Shown here one piece after another: positions 34,060-44,514 of a stretch of 64,000 bases of DNA. Origin of the DNA: Paracoccaceae bacterium (lineage in GTDB: Bacteria; Pseudomonadota; Alphaproteobacteria; Rhodobacterales; Rhodobacteraceae); assembly GCA_018222585.1 (NCBI GenBank), contig JAAFAB010000001.1, forward strand, positions 1 to 64,000, in the 5' to 3' direction. The notes under the pieces are model-generated. The model made no database searches, was not told the DNA's origin, and was given only the letters and a program-made list of their open reading frames with translations. How positions within the stretch are numbered: the first letter of the stretch is position 1; each line of letters opens with the position of its first letter. Position numbers and translations under genes: made by a program.

Positions 34060-34102
34060 CACCCAGAAACCCCTTTGCAAGCGGCCCTCCCCGCGCTAGA
34101 GG

Positions 34103-34120
34103 ATGGATTGAGAAATCCAT
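34103..34120 (+). promoter_or_regulatory. Palindrome ATGGATT-N4-AATCCAT upstream of fpr
   Basis: Perfect 7-bp arms end 10 bases before the fpr start codon. A repressor or mRNA hairpin could act here. The cognate factor is unknown. Confidence 0.5.
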
Positions 34121-34130
34121 TAGTACACAA

Positions 34131-34982
34131 ATGACCGAGACCGCCACCGTGACCGAGCAAGCAGCCGCCCCGAAAGCGCCGACCCTGCCTGACGCGCAGA
34201 AAGTGACCTTCGTCAAGCACTGGACGGACCGCCTCTTTTCCTTCCGCGTGACCCGTCCCGCCTCGCTGCGGTTCCGTTCGGGTGAATTCGTGATGATCGG
34301 CCTGATGGGCGACCCGGACGAGAAGACCGGTCGCCAGAAACCGATCCTGCGCGCCTATTCCATCGCCTCTCCCTCCTGGGATGAAGAGCTCGAGTTCTAC
34401 TCGATCAAGGTGCCCGACGGCCCGCTGACCTCGAAGCTGCAGAACATCCAGGAAGGCGACGAGATCATCCTGCGCCCCAAGCCCGTCGGCACCCTGGTGC
34501 ACGACGCGCTGCTGCCGGGCAAGCGGCTGTGGTTCTTCGCCACCGGCACCGGCTTTGCGCCCTTCGCCTCGCTGCTGCGCGAACCGCAGACCTACGAGGA
34601 TTACGACGAGGTCGTCATCACCCACACCTGCCGCACCGTCGGGGAACTGACCTATGGCGCCGAGCTGATCGAAAGCCTGAAGACCGACGAGTTGCTCAAC
34701 GAGCTGATCGGCGAGGGCTTCTGGAAGAAGATCCGCTACTACCCGACCACCACCCGCGAGGAGAGCCCGAAGATGGGCCGCATCACCGACCTGATGCGCT
34801 CGGGCGAGGTCTTTGCCGATCTGGGCATCGAGCCGATCAACCCCGAGACCGACCGCGGCATGGTCTGTGGCAACCTCGCCTTCAACATCGACATCAAGGA
34901 ACTGCTCGAAGGCTACGGCCTCGAAGAGGGTGCGAATTCCGATCCCAAGCAGTATGTCGTGGAAAAGGCCTTCGTGGACTGA
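34131..34982 (+). CDS. fpr: Ferredoxin-NADP+ reductase
   Basis: The 283-residue flavoenzyme has the FAD-binding RAYSIAS motif and the NADP-binding GTGFAPFASL loop, followed by VVITHTCRTVGEL. It transfers electrons between NADPH and ferredoxin or flavodoxin. ATG at 34131 is chosen, with an N-terminal Ala-rich leader (MTETATVTEQAAAPKAP). It lies 71 bases after the DUF934 gene and may have its own promoter with the palindrome at 34103-34120. A hairpin terminator follows. Confidence 0.93.
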   Translation: MTETATVTEQAAAPKAPTLPDAQKVTFVKHWTDRLFSFRVTRPASLRFRSGEFVMIGLMGDPDEKTGRQKPILRAYSIASPSWDEELEFYSIKVPDGPLTSKLQNIQEGDEIILRPKPVGTLVHDALLPGKRLWFFATGTGFAPFASLLREPQTYEDYDEVVITHTCRTVGELTYGAELIESLKTDELLNELIGEGFWKKIRYYPTTTREESPKMGRITDLMRSGEVFADLGIEPINPETDRGMVCGNLAFNIDIKELLEGYGLEEGANSDPKQYVVEKAFVD

Positions 34983-35040
34983 TCGGCTCCGCCCGCTTGC
35001 GGGGGCGCCACGCTTCGGCTAAGCCCTTAGGGAAATTGAC

Positions 35041-35069
35041 GCGGACGGCGGGGAACCTTTGCCGTCCGC
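35041..35069 (+). terminator. Terminator of fpr
   Basis: GCGGACGGC and GCCGTCCGC form a 9-bp perfect stem, followed by TTGCCGTTTTG. Confidence 0.7.
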
Positions 35070-35170
35070 TTGCCGTTTTGCCCGGACACCGACCATTTGC
35101 CGCTTGAAAAGCGCCCGGACGGCGCTTATTTTGCCGCCTCAATTCGATCAACGATCAAAGGACGAAAACC

Positions 35171-35716
35171 ATAGCTCGCAGACCTCACAACGCGCCGCCG
35201 ACCCGTGACACCGGCCCCCGCGTGAACGACCGAATCCGTGCCCCCGAGATCCGCCTGATCGGCGCCGAGGGTGAAAACGTTGGCGTGGTCACGCCCTCCA
35301 GGGCCCTCGCCATGGCCGAGGAAGCCGGTCTCGACCTGGTCGAGATCTCTCCCAACGCCACGCCCCCGGTCTGCAAGATCATGGACTTCGGCAAGTTCAA
35401 GTACGAACAGCAGAAGCGCGAGTCCGAAGCCCGGAAGAAGCAGAAGATCATCGAGGTGAAGGAGGTGAAGTTCCGCCCCGGCACCGATGTGCACGACTAC
35501 GACGTCAAGATGCGCAACGTCATCAAGTTCCTCGAGCACGGCGACAAGGTGAAGGTCACCCTGCGCTTCCGGGGCCGCGAGATGGCGCACCAGAACCTCG
35601 GCCGCGAACTGCTCGAACGTGTCGCCGAGGACGTGAAGGAAATCGGCAAGGTCGAGAACATGCCGAAGATGGAAGGCCGCCAGATGGTCATGATGATCGG
35701 CCCCGTCGCGCGCTGA
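35171..35716 (+). CDS. infC: Translation initiation factor IF-3, probable AUA start
   Basis: IF-3 controls start-codon fidelity on the 30S subunit. The C-terminal part ([20 protein letters not shown]) and N-terminal part ([20 protein letters not shown]) are clear. The frame is open from an AUA at 35171, giving the usual alphaproteobacterial N-terminus [26 protein letters not shown] lies upstream. No ATG or GTG fits before the GTG at 35222. IF-3 genes often use rare starts to allow self-repression. The protein is 181 residues from AUA or 164 from 35222. Confidence 0.88.
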   Translation: MARRPHNAPPTRDTGPRVNDRIRAPEIRLIGAEGENVGVVTPSRALAMAEEAGLDLVEISPNATPPVCKIMDFGKFKYEQQKRESEARKKQKIIEVKEVKFRPGTDVHDYDVKMRNVIKFLEHGDKVKVTLRFRGREMAHQNLGRELLERVAEDVKEIGKVENMPKMEGRQMVMMIGPVAR

Positions 35717-35750
35717 TCCGCTTCTGTCGGAATTGCCGTCAGGATTGCAA

Positions 35751-35775
35751 AACGCCCTCCCCCTCGGAGGGCGTT
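35751..35775 (+). terminator. Intrinsic terminator of infC
   Basis: AACGCCCTCC and GGAGGGCGTT form a 10-bp stem followed by TTTCTTTG. Confidence 0.85.
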
Positions 35776-35834
35776 TTTCTTTGTCCCGTCCCCTCCGCGA
35801 TGAGGCGCGATGAAGATCACAGGACGAAATCTGT

Positions 35835-36299
35835 TCAGGCGGGCATTCTCAGGTGCAGACGGATCACGCCTTCGCGGCCATGGGTCTGTTCCAGCATCTC
35901 GCCGCCCGCCGCCGAGATCGCCGCCGGCCAGAAGCGCCGCGCCGCCGCGTTTCCGGACAGGATACCGACCTGCCACAGGCCCGGCCCACGCCGCAGCAGC
36001 GCCGCCGCCGCGGCGGTACCAATCCCCGTGCGGCGTGCCTCGGGGCAGACGTAGAACTCGGCCAGCTGGCGCACCGGGCCACCATCGGCGCCTTCGGTCT
36101 CCAGCAGCCGGGTCAGGGCGAACCCCTGCGGCGCCGCGCGCGGACCGATCAGCCAGGGCCAGCGGCGGCCCGGTTCCTGCCAATAGTCGTCGAAGTAGGG
36201 GTAACCCTCGGCGCTCGCCCCGGAAATCTCGGCGAGATAGGGGACGAGCATGGCGCGCAGAAGAGGCTTGTCCGCCTCACCCGCAAGGCGCAGCGTCAC
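35835..36299 (-). CDS. GNAT-family N-acetyltransferase
   Basis: The 154-residue protein has the acetyl-CoA-binding loop ([20 protein letters not shown]) of GNAT enzymes. It starts with GTG at 36299, overlapping the stop of the [2Fe-2S] protein gene as GTGA, so the two are translated together. Its substrate is unknown. The pairing with a molybdenum hydroxylase subunit has no obvious meaning. Confidence 0.75.
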   Translation of the reverse strand: MTLRLAGEADKPLLRAMLVPYLAEISGASAEGYPYFDDYWQEPGRRWPWLIGPRAAPQGFALTRLLETEGADGGPVRQLAEFYVCPEARRTGIGTAAAAALLRRGPGLWQVGILSGNAAARRFWPAAISAAGGEMLEQTHGREGVIRLHLRMPA

Positions 36300-36757
36300 A
36301 GCTGTCCGGAGGCCGCCAGCGCCGCCTTGACGATGTTGTGGTAGCCCGTGCAGCGGCAGATGTTCCCCTGCAGGTGGTCGCGGATCTGCTGCTCGGTGGG
36401 CTTCGGCGTCTCCTCCAGCAGCGTCGAGAGGGACATCACCATGCCCGGGGTACAGAAACCACATTGCAGGCCGTGGTGATCCTGGAACGCCTGTTGCAGC
36501 GGCGTCAGTTGGTCGCCATCGGCCAGGCCCTCGATGGTGGTGACCGCCGCGCCCTCGGCCTCGACCGCGAACATGGTGCAGGATTTCACCTGCTGGCCGT
36601 CCACATGCACCGTGCAGGCACCGCACTGGCTGGTGTCACATCCCACATGGGTGCCGGTCAGGCCCAGGCCCTCGCGCAGGAATTCCACCAGAAGCGTCCT
36701 GGGCTCGACTTCCCCCGATACGGTTTTTCCGTTCACTTGCAGGCTGATAGTCGTCAT
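36296..36757 (-). CDS. [2Fe-2S] small subunit of a molybdenum hydroxylase, orphan
   Basis: This 153-residue protein binds two [2Fe-2S] clusters. The plant-type one uses Cys40, Cys45, Cys48 and Cys60 ([10 protein letters not shown]). The second uses Cys99, Cys102, Cys134 and Cys136 (CGFC, ICRC). It matches CoxS/XdhA small subunits, which pass electrons from the molybdenum site. The large and medium subunits are not next to it. [10 protein letters not shown] at 36757 is the chosen start; 36769 is possible. The XdhC-like and molybdopterin genes upstream fit a maturation role. Confidence 0.85.
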   Translation of the reverse strand: MTTISLQVNGKTVSGEVEPRTLLVEFLREGLGLTGTHVGCDTSQCGACTVHVDGQQVKSCTMFAVEAEGAAVTTIEGLADGDQLTPLQQAFQDHHGLQCGFCTPGMVMSLSTLLEETPKPTEQQIRDHLQGNICRCTGYHNIVKAALAASGQL

Positions 36758-36901
36758 CGGCTTCCCCATGGTACTGGTTGCTGAGGGCACTGAACCACGG
36801 CGACGACGGGGGGGCAACCCCCCTGGCGCAAGCCTGCGAAGGGACGCCTGTCGGGCCGTTCAGCCGCCCCTGTGCGGGCCGCTGCGCCTGCCGCCCGGCG
36901 C

Positions 36902-37896
36902 CTAGCGGGGATCGCGAGGCTGCGGCCGGGTCGGGATCTCCTTCAGCAGCCCACCGACACCCATCTTCGCGATATCCTCGAAGCTGACTTCTACCCCGCA
37001 GAGCAGCCGCTCCAGCACCCAGTCGGCCCCGTTCAGGGCCGGGCTGCGCGCACAGCCCGGCAGGCCGATCACCGGCACCCCGGCAAGATCCCCCAGGAAC
37101 AGCAGGTTGCCCGGATCAACGGGCATCCCGAAGCGGCTCACCCTGCCCCCGGCCAGCCGCAGCGCCGCCGGCCCCACGTCGTCGGGGTCCGAGGTGGCCG
37201 AGCCGGTGAGCAGCAGGATGAGGTCGCTCTGCGCCACGTCCCGCGCCGCCGCCAGATCGCGCGACAGACTGTCCTCAGTGTGGTTGACGTTGCTTTCCGC
37301 GACCAGCCGCGCGCCCAGCCGGTCCAGCCGGTCGGCAATCGCCGCAGGGCCCCGCCCGGGCTCGCGCGCGCCGGTGAAGGTCTGGATCAGCGTCACCCGG
37401 GGGCGCTGCACCTGCTGTAGGCCAAGCGCCCCGCGCCCCGCCCCGCAGGCCGCGCTCAGCGCCTGCCCCGGCACGGCGTAGGAGATGATCTTGACCGTCG
37501 CCACCATGCCCCGCCGCGCCATGCGCTGCCATTCCGGCACCGTGGCGACGGTGATCATCGGATGGATCCCGTTGACCGCATGGATCTGTTCCGCCGCGAT
37601 CCGCGCCAGGCCCGGACCCTCGGCAAAGAGGTTGACGCGCCCGGTGCCGGGCCGACCGATCTTCAGCCCCGCCCCCTCGGGCGCCAGGGCCTTCGCCAGT
37701 TCCAACGCCGCCGCATCCTCATGCAGGTCGCCGGGCTCCAGCCGTGCGGCGACGACCTCCTGGATGCCGAAATACCGCAGCTTCGCGATGGCCTCCGCGT
37801 CGATCTCCATGCCCTTGCGCAACCGCCCCTCGGGCAGGTCGAGCGAATGGGCCAGGATCGCGCCTTCCGCCTGGTCCAGGGTCAGGGGGCCGAACT

Positions 37897-37900
<4 letters not shown>
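36902..37900 (-). CDS. Molybdopterin-binding protein (MoeA/MogA-like fold)
   Basis: The 332-residue protein contains the MoCF_biosynth domain. The segments [20 protein letters not shown] and [20 protein letters not shown] resemble the molybdopterin-binding loop. It is probably an accessory factor for molybdenum cofactor insertion. It overlaps xdhC by four bases. It is not a full MoeA, since the N-terminal domains differ. Confidence 0.75.
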
Positions 37901-38862
<962 letters not shown>

Positions 38863-38936
38863 GGCCTGCTCTCCTGTGGTGGCGAACTTTAGGGGCAGCG
38901 CCGCGGCGGGGGCAAGCCGCTTCCCCTGGGGAACGT

Positions 38937-38967
38937 GGAAAGGGCCGCTCCGGGAGCGGCCCTTTCC
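38937..38967 (-). terminator. Bidirectional-type hairpin downstream of ompA-like gene
   Basis: A perfect 14-bp stem, GGAAAGGGCCGCTC / GAGCGGCCCTTTCC, with a 3-base loop lies 27 bases beyond the ompA-like stop. The better T-rich tract is on the plus strand. Confidence 0.7.
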
Positions 38968-38993
38968 TTTATTTCACAAGGCACTAAAGGTGA

Positions 38994-40952
38994 TCAGCTA
39001 CCCTGCAACAATTGCGTGATGCGGCGCACGACGGCACGGCGGTTGGCCCGCTCGGCCTGGGCGGTGGCGATCTTCAGATCACCTTCACCGTAGCCCTGCA
39101 CGACCATGTTCTCGGGCGGCACGTCGAAGTATTCGGTCAGGGCCAGTGCCAGGCTCTCGGCGCGACGGTCCGACAGCGCCAGGTTGTAGCTGGCCGAGCC
39201 GACCGCATCGGTATGCCCTTCCACCAGGAAGACCTCGGAGGGGTTCTCCTCGATCATGTCGGACATCAACTGCCCGAGGGCGGCCAGGTCGCGGGCCTCT
39301 TCGGGGCGGATCACCGCGCTGCCGGTCTCGAAGTTGACGTTGTCGACGGTGATCTCGGGCACCAGGGTGCGCACGGCGCGAATGTCGCGCACCTGACCCA
39401 GAGAGAAGGCCCGGTCGACGCCGGTGCGGTGCTGGCTCAGCGCCCTCTCCAGCTCGGCGGCATCGCGGTTGGAGACCTCGACCTCACGCTCGCGCGGGGT
39501 CTGGGGCAGGTCCTCGACGCGCACCGCCTCGATCTGGCGCGTATCGTCGAAGAGGCGCACCTCGGTGCCATCGGCCAGCACACGGGTCCGGCGCAGCACG
39601 GTGCCGTCGGCGGCACGGATGGTCACCACACGGCTGCCGTCGCGGCGGGTCACGGTCGAGCGGGTCGAGCCGTCCGAGAACGTCTCGGTGCGCACGTCGC
39701 TGCCGGGGCGGCGCAGCAGTTCGTCGTCGTTCTTCAGCACGACATAGCGGCCGTCCCGTTCGACCACGACCCGGTCGCCCGAGTTCGAGACCACCTTGTC
39801 GCCGTTGTTCATGATCTTGCCGACCGCATAGGCGCCAAGACCCACCAGGGCAGCCTTGCCGAGGGCGTCAAGCAACTGGTCGCGGTCGCTGTCCTCGGCG
39901 CGCTCCTCGGACTGTGCTTCGGCCTGGGCCTGCGGGGCTTCCTCGTTGACCTTGTTCTCGAATTCCTCGCCAGAAGAGCGGCTGGACTGTTCGGTCACCT
40001 CCTGTTCGTCGACCGCTTCGGCCTCGGCGCCTTCCTGGGCGGCGGCGGAGGATTGCAGCTGCTGCTGGCGCTCTGCCTGCTCCTCGGCAGCACGCTCGTC
40101 TTCGAGGCGCTGTTTCTCGGCGCGCTCTTCCTCGGTCTGCTCAGGCTCGGGGTTGGCCTCAAGCTCGGCGGCCGGGGTGTCGTCCTCGGCCGGGGCGTCC
40201 TCGGCAGTTTCCTCTGCGGCCTCTTCGTCAGCCGGGGCCTCTTCGGCAGTCTCGGCTTCAAGCTGGCGGCGCAGCTCTTCCTCGGCGTCCGAGGTGCTTT
40301 CCTCCGCAGGCGCCTCGGGGGCGGCGTCCGCTTCGGTTTCCTCTGCAGGCGCCTGTTCAGCTTCCTCTGCGGCCTCTCCTTCTTCGGCGGGGGCCTCTTC
40401 GGCCGCCTCCGCCTCAAGCTGGCGGCGCAGCTCTTCCTCGGCCTCCGAGGTGCTTTCCTCTGCCGGAGCCTCGGGGGCGACCTCGGGCTCGGCTGCTTCG
40501 GCTTCAGGTGCGGCCTCCGGCTCGGCGGCCGGCTCCTCGCTGGCCTCGGGCGCGGCGTCCTCTACAGGCGCCTCGGCTTCGGGCTCTACAGGCGCCTCGG
40601 CTTCGGGGGCCGGAGCCTCTTCCGCTTCGGGCGCAGCTTCCTCGGCAGGTGCTTCAGGTGCTTCTGCCTGGGGTGCGACTTCTTCAGCCGGAGCCTCCTC
40701 TTCCGCCGGGGCCTCGGCCTCGGGCGCAGCCTCTTCCGCGGGGGCCTCTTCGGCAGCGGGGGCCTCTTCGCCCAGACCCTGCTCCAGCGCGCCGGCCAGG
40801 CATTCCGCCAGGGCGTCGCCGGTCAGTTCACCACAGGCTTCGGGGGCTTCCGGCACATCGGGGGTGGCATCCTGGGCCACGAGGCCCGCGGGCATGGCCA
40901 GCGAGAGGCTGAGCGCCAGCGCGGTACCATTCCTGAGAAGTCGCATGGTCAT
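38994..40952 (-). CDS. OmpA-family protein with long Glu/Ala/Pro-rich region
   Basis: The 652-residue protein has a signal peptide (about residues 1-26). A very long acidic, low-complexity region of about 290 residues follows, built from Ala, Glu and Pro. It contains two copies of a 52-residue unit, each with EEELRRQLEAE. A single hydrophobic helix (DALGKAALVGLGAYAVGKIM) and a C-terminal OmpA domain follow. The OmpA part (VDNVNFETGSAVIRPEEARD, VEGHTDAVGSASYN) should bind peptidoglycan. It probably spans the periplasm as a flexible tether. The ATG at 40952 has AAAGGACC upstream. Confidence 0.85.
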   Translation of the reverse strand: MTMRLLRNGTALALSLSLAMPAGLVAQDATPDVPEAPEACGELTGDALAECLAGALEQGLGEEAPAAEEAPAEEAAPEAEAPAEEEAPAEEVAPQAEAPEAPAEEAAPEAEEAPAPEAEAPVEPEAEAPVEDAAPEASEEPAAEPEAAPEAEAAEPEVAPEAPAEESTSEAEEELRRQLEAEAAEEAPAEEGEAAEEAEQAPAEETEADAAPEAPAEESTSDAEEELRRQLEAETAEEAPADEEAAEETAEDAPAEDDTPAAELEANPEPEQTEEERAEKQRLEDERAAEEQAERQQQLQSSAAAQEGAEAEAVDEQEVTEQSSRSSGEEFENKVNEEAPQAQAEAQSEERAEDSDRDQLLDALGKAALVGLGAYAVGKIMNNGDKVVSNSGDRVVVERDGRYVVLKNDDELLRRPGSDVRTETFSDGSTRSTVTRRDGSRVVTIRAADGTVLRRTRVLADGTEVRLFDDTRQIEAVRVEDLPQTPREREVEVSNRDAAELERALSQHRTGVDRAFSLGQVRDIRAVRTLVPEITVDNVNFETGSAVIRPEEARDLAALGQLMSDMIEENPSEVFLVEGHTDAVGSASYNLALSDRRAESLALALTEYFDVPPENMVVQGYGEGDLKIATAQAERANRRAVVRRITQLLQGS

Positions 40953-41064
40953 TGGGTAGGTCCTTTCCTCTGGCCCGTCGCGGGCTTTGCAGGCACAACA
41001 CCCAACCCCCGCCCCCGGTTCAATCGCGCTTTGTGACAGCCCTGGGAAAGGCCCGGACGGCCCT

Positions 41065-42303
41065 TTACAAGGCTTTGATCAGGCGTGTTTTTTCGCCCAT
41101 TTCGCGAGGCGAGGAAAGCGCCGCCGCCAGCGTCTCGAGCGAGGCGAGAGAGTGGCCGCCGAGCAGGCAGTCGACATGCGGCAGCATGGCTGCCACGCCG
41201 CCCGCGCGCGGCGCGAACCCATCATAGCGCAGCAGCGGGTTGAGCCAGATCAGGCGCCGCGCCAGCAGGCGCAGACGCTCGGTCTCGCGCCCGAGGGCGG
41301 CGGGGTCGCCGCTGCGGTCCAGCCCGTCGGTGATCAGAAGCACCTGCGCACCGCGCGACAGCACCCGGCGGGCCCAGTCGCGGTTGAAGGCGTGCAGGCT
41401 GTCGGCGATCCGCGTGCCGCCCTCCCAGTCCGCCGCCCCCGCCGAGGCCGCCGCCAGGGCCGCATCCACGTCGCGCAGCCGCAGGTGACGGGTGACATTG
41501 GTCAGCCGGGTGCCGAAGGTGAAGGCATGGACCTGCGCCCAGCCCTGCCCCTCGCGATGCGCCACCGCATGCAGGAAATGCAACAGCATCCGGCTGTAGG
41601 CGCTCATCGAGCCCGAGATATCGCAGAGCACCACCAGATCCGGCCAGCGTGTCGCCGGACGGCTGCGCGGCAGGCGCCCCGGCTCGCCGCCGCGCCGCGC
41701 CATCTCGCGCAACAGGCGGCGGCGGTCGATGCCCGGACCATGCGGCGACAGGCGGTGGCGTCGGGTCACCAGCTTCGGCGCGGGCAGCGCCATGCGCGAC
41801 AACATGCGCCGCGCCTCGGCGGCCTCGGCGCTGCTCATCTGCTCGAAGTCGAGGTGGCGCAGGCGTTCCTCCTCCGAGGCGGTCTCGCTGGCGTCGATGC
41901 GCAGTTCGACCTCTTCGCCCTCAGGCTGCGCCACGGGCTGCGGCCCCGTCAGCGCCTCGGCGGCGCGGCGTTCGGCGGGCTGCGGCGACGGTTCCTCGGC
42001 CAGCCCCCGGACCGAGGGCAGCAGCATCGCCATCATGTGCTCCATGTAGCGCGGATCGCGCCAGAACAGCCGGAAGACCTGCGCGAAGAGGCGGCTTTCC
42101 TCGGGGCGCGAGACGAAACAGGCGTGCAGCACCCAGTAGAAATCGCGCCGCTCCGCCACACCTGCCAGCGCCATGGCCTGCACCGCTCCGGCGATCCGCC
42201 CCGGCCCTATCGGCAGCCCGGCGCGACGCAGGGCGCGGGCGAAATGGGCGATGTTCTCGGCCAGTTTCGGCGCCTCGGGCAGCGACAGGGGCAGGCTCTC
42301 CAT
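41065..42303 (-). CDS. CoxE-like VWA domain protein
   Basis: The 412-residue protein ends in a von Willebrand A domain with the metal site DISGSM near residue 230. The N-terminal half is helical. CoxE-type proteins help load the active site of CO dehydrogenase with the MoxR partner CoxD. Here it follows the MoxR gene with a three-base gap. It ends 112 bases before the ompA-like gene. Confidence 0.82.
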   Translation of the reverse strand: MESLPLSLPEAPKLAENIAHFARALRRAGLPIGPGRIAGAVQAMALAGVAERRDFYWVLHACFVSRPEESRLFAQVFRLFWRDPRYMEHMMAMLLPSVRGLAEEPSPQPAERRAAEALTGPQPVAQPEGEEVELRIDASETASEEERLRHLDFEQMSSAEAAEARRMLSRMALPAPKLVTRRHRLSPHGPGIDRRRLLREMARRGGEPGRLPRSRPATRWPDLVVLCDISGSMSAYSRMLLHFLHAVAHREGQGWAQVHAFTFGTRLTNVTRHLRLRDVDAALAAASAGAADWEGGTRIADSLHAFNRDWARRVLSRGAQVLLITDGLDRSGDPAALGRETERLRLLARRLIWLNPLLRYDGFAPRAGGVAAMLPHVDCLLGGHSLASLETLAAALSSPREMGEKTRLIKAL

Positions 42304-42306
42304 TCC

Positions 42307-43230
42307 CTAGCCGCCCGGCAGCGCCGCGCGCGCCTCCTCCAGCAGGCGCTTCGCTTCGGACCCTTCCAGCCGCGCGATATCGTCCTGGTACTTCAGGATC
42401 GCGCCCAGCGTGTCCGAGATCACCTCGGGGCTGAGAGAGATCACGTCGAGCGCCAGCAGGCACTTCGCCCAGTCGATGGTCTCGGCCATGCCGGGGGTCT
42501 TGAACAGGTCCTCGGTGCGCAGGCGCTGCACGAAGGCCACCACCTCGCGCGACAGCGCCGCGCTGGCCTCGGGAACGCGGGCGCGCAGGATCTGCAATTC
42601 CCGCTCGAAGGCCGGGTAGTCGACCCAGTGGTAGAGGCAGCGCCGTTTCAGCGCATCGTGAATTTCCCGCGTGCGGTTCGAGGTCAGGATGACGATGGGC
42701 GGCTCGGGCGCGCGGATCGTGCCGATCTCGGGGATGGTCACCTGGAAATCCGAGAGCACCTCAAGCAGGAAAGCCTCGAAGGGGGCGTCGGTGCGGTCCA
42801 GCTCATCGATCAGCAGCACCGGAGGGCCTTCGGGCGCCGGGCGAAGGGCCTGCAGCAAGGGGCGCTCGACCAGGTACTCAGGGCCGAACAGCTCGGCCTG
42901 GAGGGCAGAGCGATCCGCGCCGCCGGTCGCCTCGGCGGTGCGGATGGCGATCATCTGGGCGGGGAAGTTCCAGTCGCAAAGCGCCTGGGCGCTGTCCAGC
43001 CCCTCGTAGCATTGCAGCCGGATCAGCCGCCGCCCCAGCGCCTGCGACAGGGCCAGGGCGATCTCGGTCTTGCCGGTGCCGGGCGCGCCTTCCAGGAACA
43101 GCGGCCGCCCCAGCCGCAGCGCCAGGAAGGTCACCGTCGCCAGCGCCCGCCCCGGCAGGTAGCCCTGCCCGGCCAGCAGTGTTTCCACCGCGTCGATATC
43201 TTCGGGCAATGCGCCCCTGGTGTCCTGCAT
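42307..43230 (-). CDS. CoxD-like MoxR-family AAA+ ATPase
   Basis: The 307-residue protein has Walker A GAPGTGKT (48-55), Walker B VLLIDELDR and sensor SNRTREIHDAL. MoxR ATPases act as chaperones with VWA proteins; CoxD is needed for the Cu-S-Mo site of CO dehydrogenase. It is encoded just upstream of its VWA partner. The chosen start is ATG at 43230; 43257 is possible. Confidence 0.82.
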   Translation of the reverse strand: MQDTRGALPEDIDAVETLLAGQGYLPGRALATVTFLALRLGRPLFLEGAPGTGKTEIALALSQALGRRLIRLQCYEGLDSAQALCDWNFPAQMIAIRTAEATGGADRSALQAELFGPEYLVERPLLQALRPAPEGPPVLLIDELDRTDAPFEAFLLEVLSDFQVTIPEIGTIRAPEPPIVILTSNRTREIHDALKRRCLYHWVDYPAFERELQILRARVPEASAALSREVVAFVQRLRTEDLFKTPGMAETIDWAKCLLALDVISLSPEVISDTLGAILKYQDDIARLEGSEAKRLLEEARAALPGG

Positions 43231-43481
43231 GGCGGACGTCTCCTCCCCTGCGTCCATGGGGCTAGGGTGCATTCACCGGGCGGCAGGTCAAGCCCCCCGG
43301 TGGTGCCGAAGCGCGACGCGTGATTGACGCCCGATTGACGCAAGGGCGCGAAATTGCGATCTTTCCGCCGAACAAAAGCCGGAAACGGCAGGCAGGTGAC
43401 GGGGCAGGACCCGGACCCGCAGGGACGATTTGCAATGACCAGAGACATGACCCGCAGCGCCAGCCCGGCGGCAGGTGCCTG

Positions 43482-44513
43482 ATGCGCATCACCGCCGTGA
43501 CCTGCGTCAAGAACGAAGGCCCCTTCCTGCTGGAGTGGATCGCCTACAACCGGGTGATCGGGGTCACCGACTTCCTGTTCTATTCCAACGATTGCAGCGA
43601 CGGCACCGACCGGCTGCTGGACCGGCTGCGCGCCCATGGCGTCGTGCGCCACCGTCCGAACCCCGCCGAGGGGCGCAACTACCAGATGGAGGCGCTGAAG
43701 GATGCCGCCACCAAACGCCCGGTGGTGAAGAATGCCGACTGGGTCTGGATCGCCGATGTCGACGAGTTCCTGAACATCCATGTCGGCGACCACACGATCC
43801 CGGCGCTGATCGCGGCCTGTGGCGATCCGCAGGCGATCTCGGTCAGCTTCCAGTTCTTCGGCAATGACGGGGTAGAGGCCTTCGAGGACCGCCCGGTGAT
43901 CGGCCAGTTCACCCGCTGCCATAACCCCGACATCTGGTGCGGAGAGACCTCGATCGAGGTCAAGACGCTGGTTCGCAAGGACTTTCCCCTGCGCTACTAC
44001 GGCGCGCACCGGCCCTTCCTGCCCGGTAATATCACCGAGGAAGAGTACCCGACCTGGACCGATGGCGGCGGCCGCCCGGTGCCGCCGAAGTTCCTCGTGG
44101 CCGACAACCCGCGCCGCATCCGCAAGTTCCCCGCCCAGGGCGCCCGCGCCTTCGCGACGCTGAACCACTACGCCCTGCGCTCTCTGGACAGCTACCTGGT
44201 GAAGAACGACCGCGGCGATGTGAACCGCGAGCACCGTGCCTTCGATGACACCTACTGGCGGGAACGCGCGGATGTGGCCTGGGAGGATCGCTCGATCCTG
44301 CGGATGATGCCCGCGCTGGAGGCCGAGGTGGCGCGCCTCAGGGCCCTGCCCGGCGTGGCCGAGCTGCATGACGAGGCCGTGCGTCTGCACTGCGCGCGCC
44401 GGGATGCCTTGCTGGAAACCGACGAGTATCGGGCCATGCGGGACCAGCTGCGCGAGGCCTCGACCCTGCCGCCGCTGGAAGAGGCGTTGCTGCAAGAGCT
44501 GGGGTTGGCCTGA
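43482..44513 (+). CDS. Glycosyltransferase family 2-like protein, first of cassette
   Basis: The 343-residue protein begins MRITAVTCVKNEGPFLLEWI. It has the nucleotide-sugar DXD motif as DVD (residues 92-94, IADVDEF), placing it in the GT2-like group (Glyco_tranf_2_4). The C-terminal helical part is shared with the other two cassette members. It opens a four-gene cassette with two related glycosyltransferase modules. The acceptor and sugar are unknown. The ATG at 43482 follows a GGCAGGTGCCT leader. Confidence 0.82.
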   Translation: MRITAVTCVKNEGPFLLEWIAYNRVIGVTDFLFYSNDCSDGTDRLLDRLRAHGVVRHRPNPAEGRNYQMEALKDAATKRPVVKNADWVWIADVDEFLNIHVGDHTIPALIAACGDPQAISVSFQFFGNDGVEAFEDRPVIGQFTRCHNPDIWCGETSIEVKTLVRKDFPLRYYGAHRPFLPGNITEEEYPTWTDGGGRPVPPKFLVADNPRRIRKFPAQGARAFATLNHYALRSLDSYLVKNDRGDVNREHRAFDDTYWRERADVAWEDRSILRMMPALEAEVARLRALPGVAELHDEAVRLHCARRDALLETDEYRAMRDQLREASTLPPLEEALLQELGLA

Positions 44514-44514
44514 T

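Noticed and set aside
39012-41036. Long rightward frame opposite the OmpA-like gene.
   Set aside because: Produced by the Glu/Ala/Pro repeats on the other strand; composition is Gly/Leu/Arg/Phe repeats with no domain.
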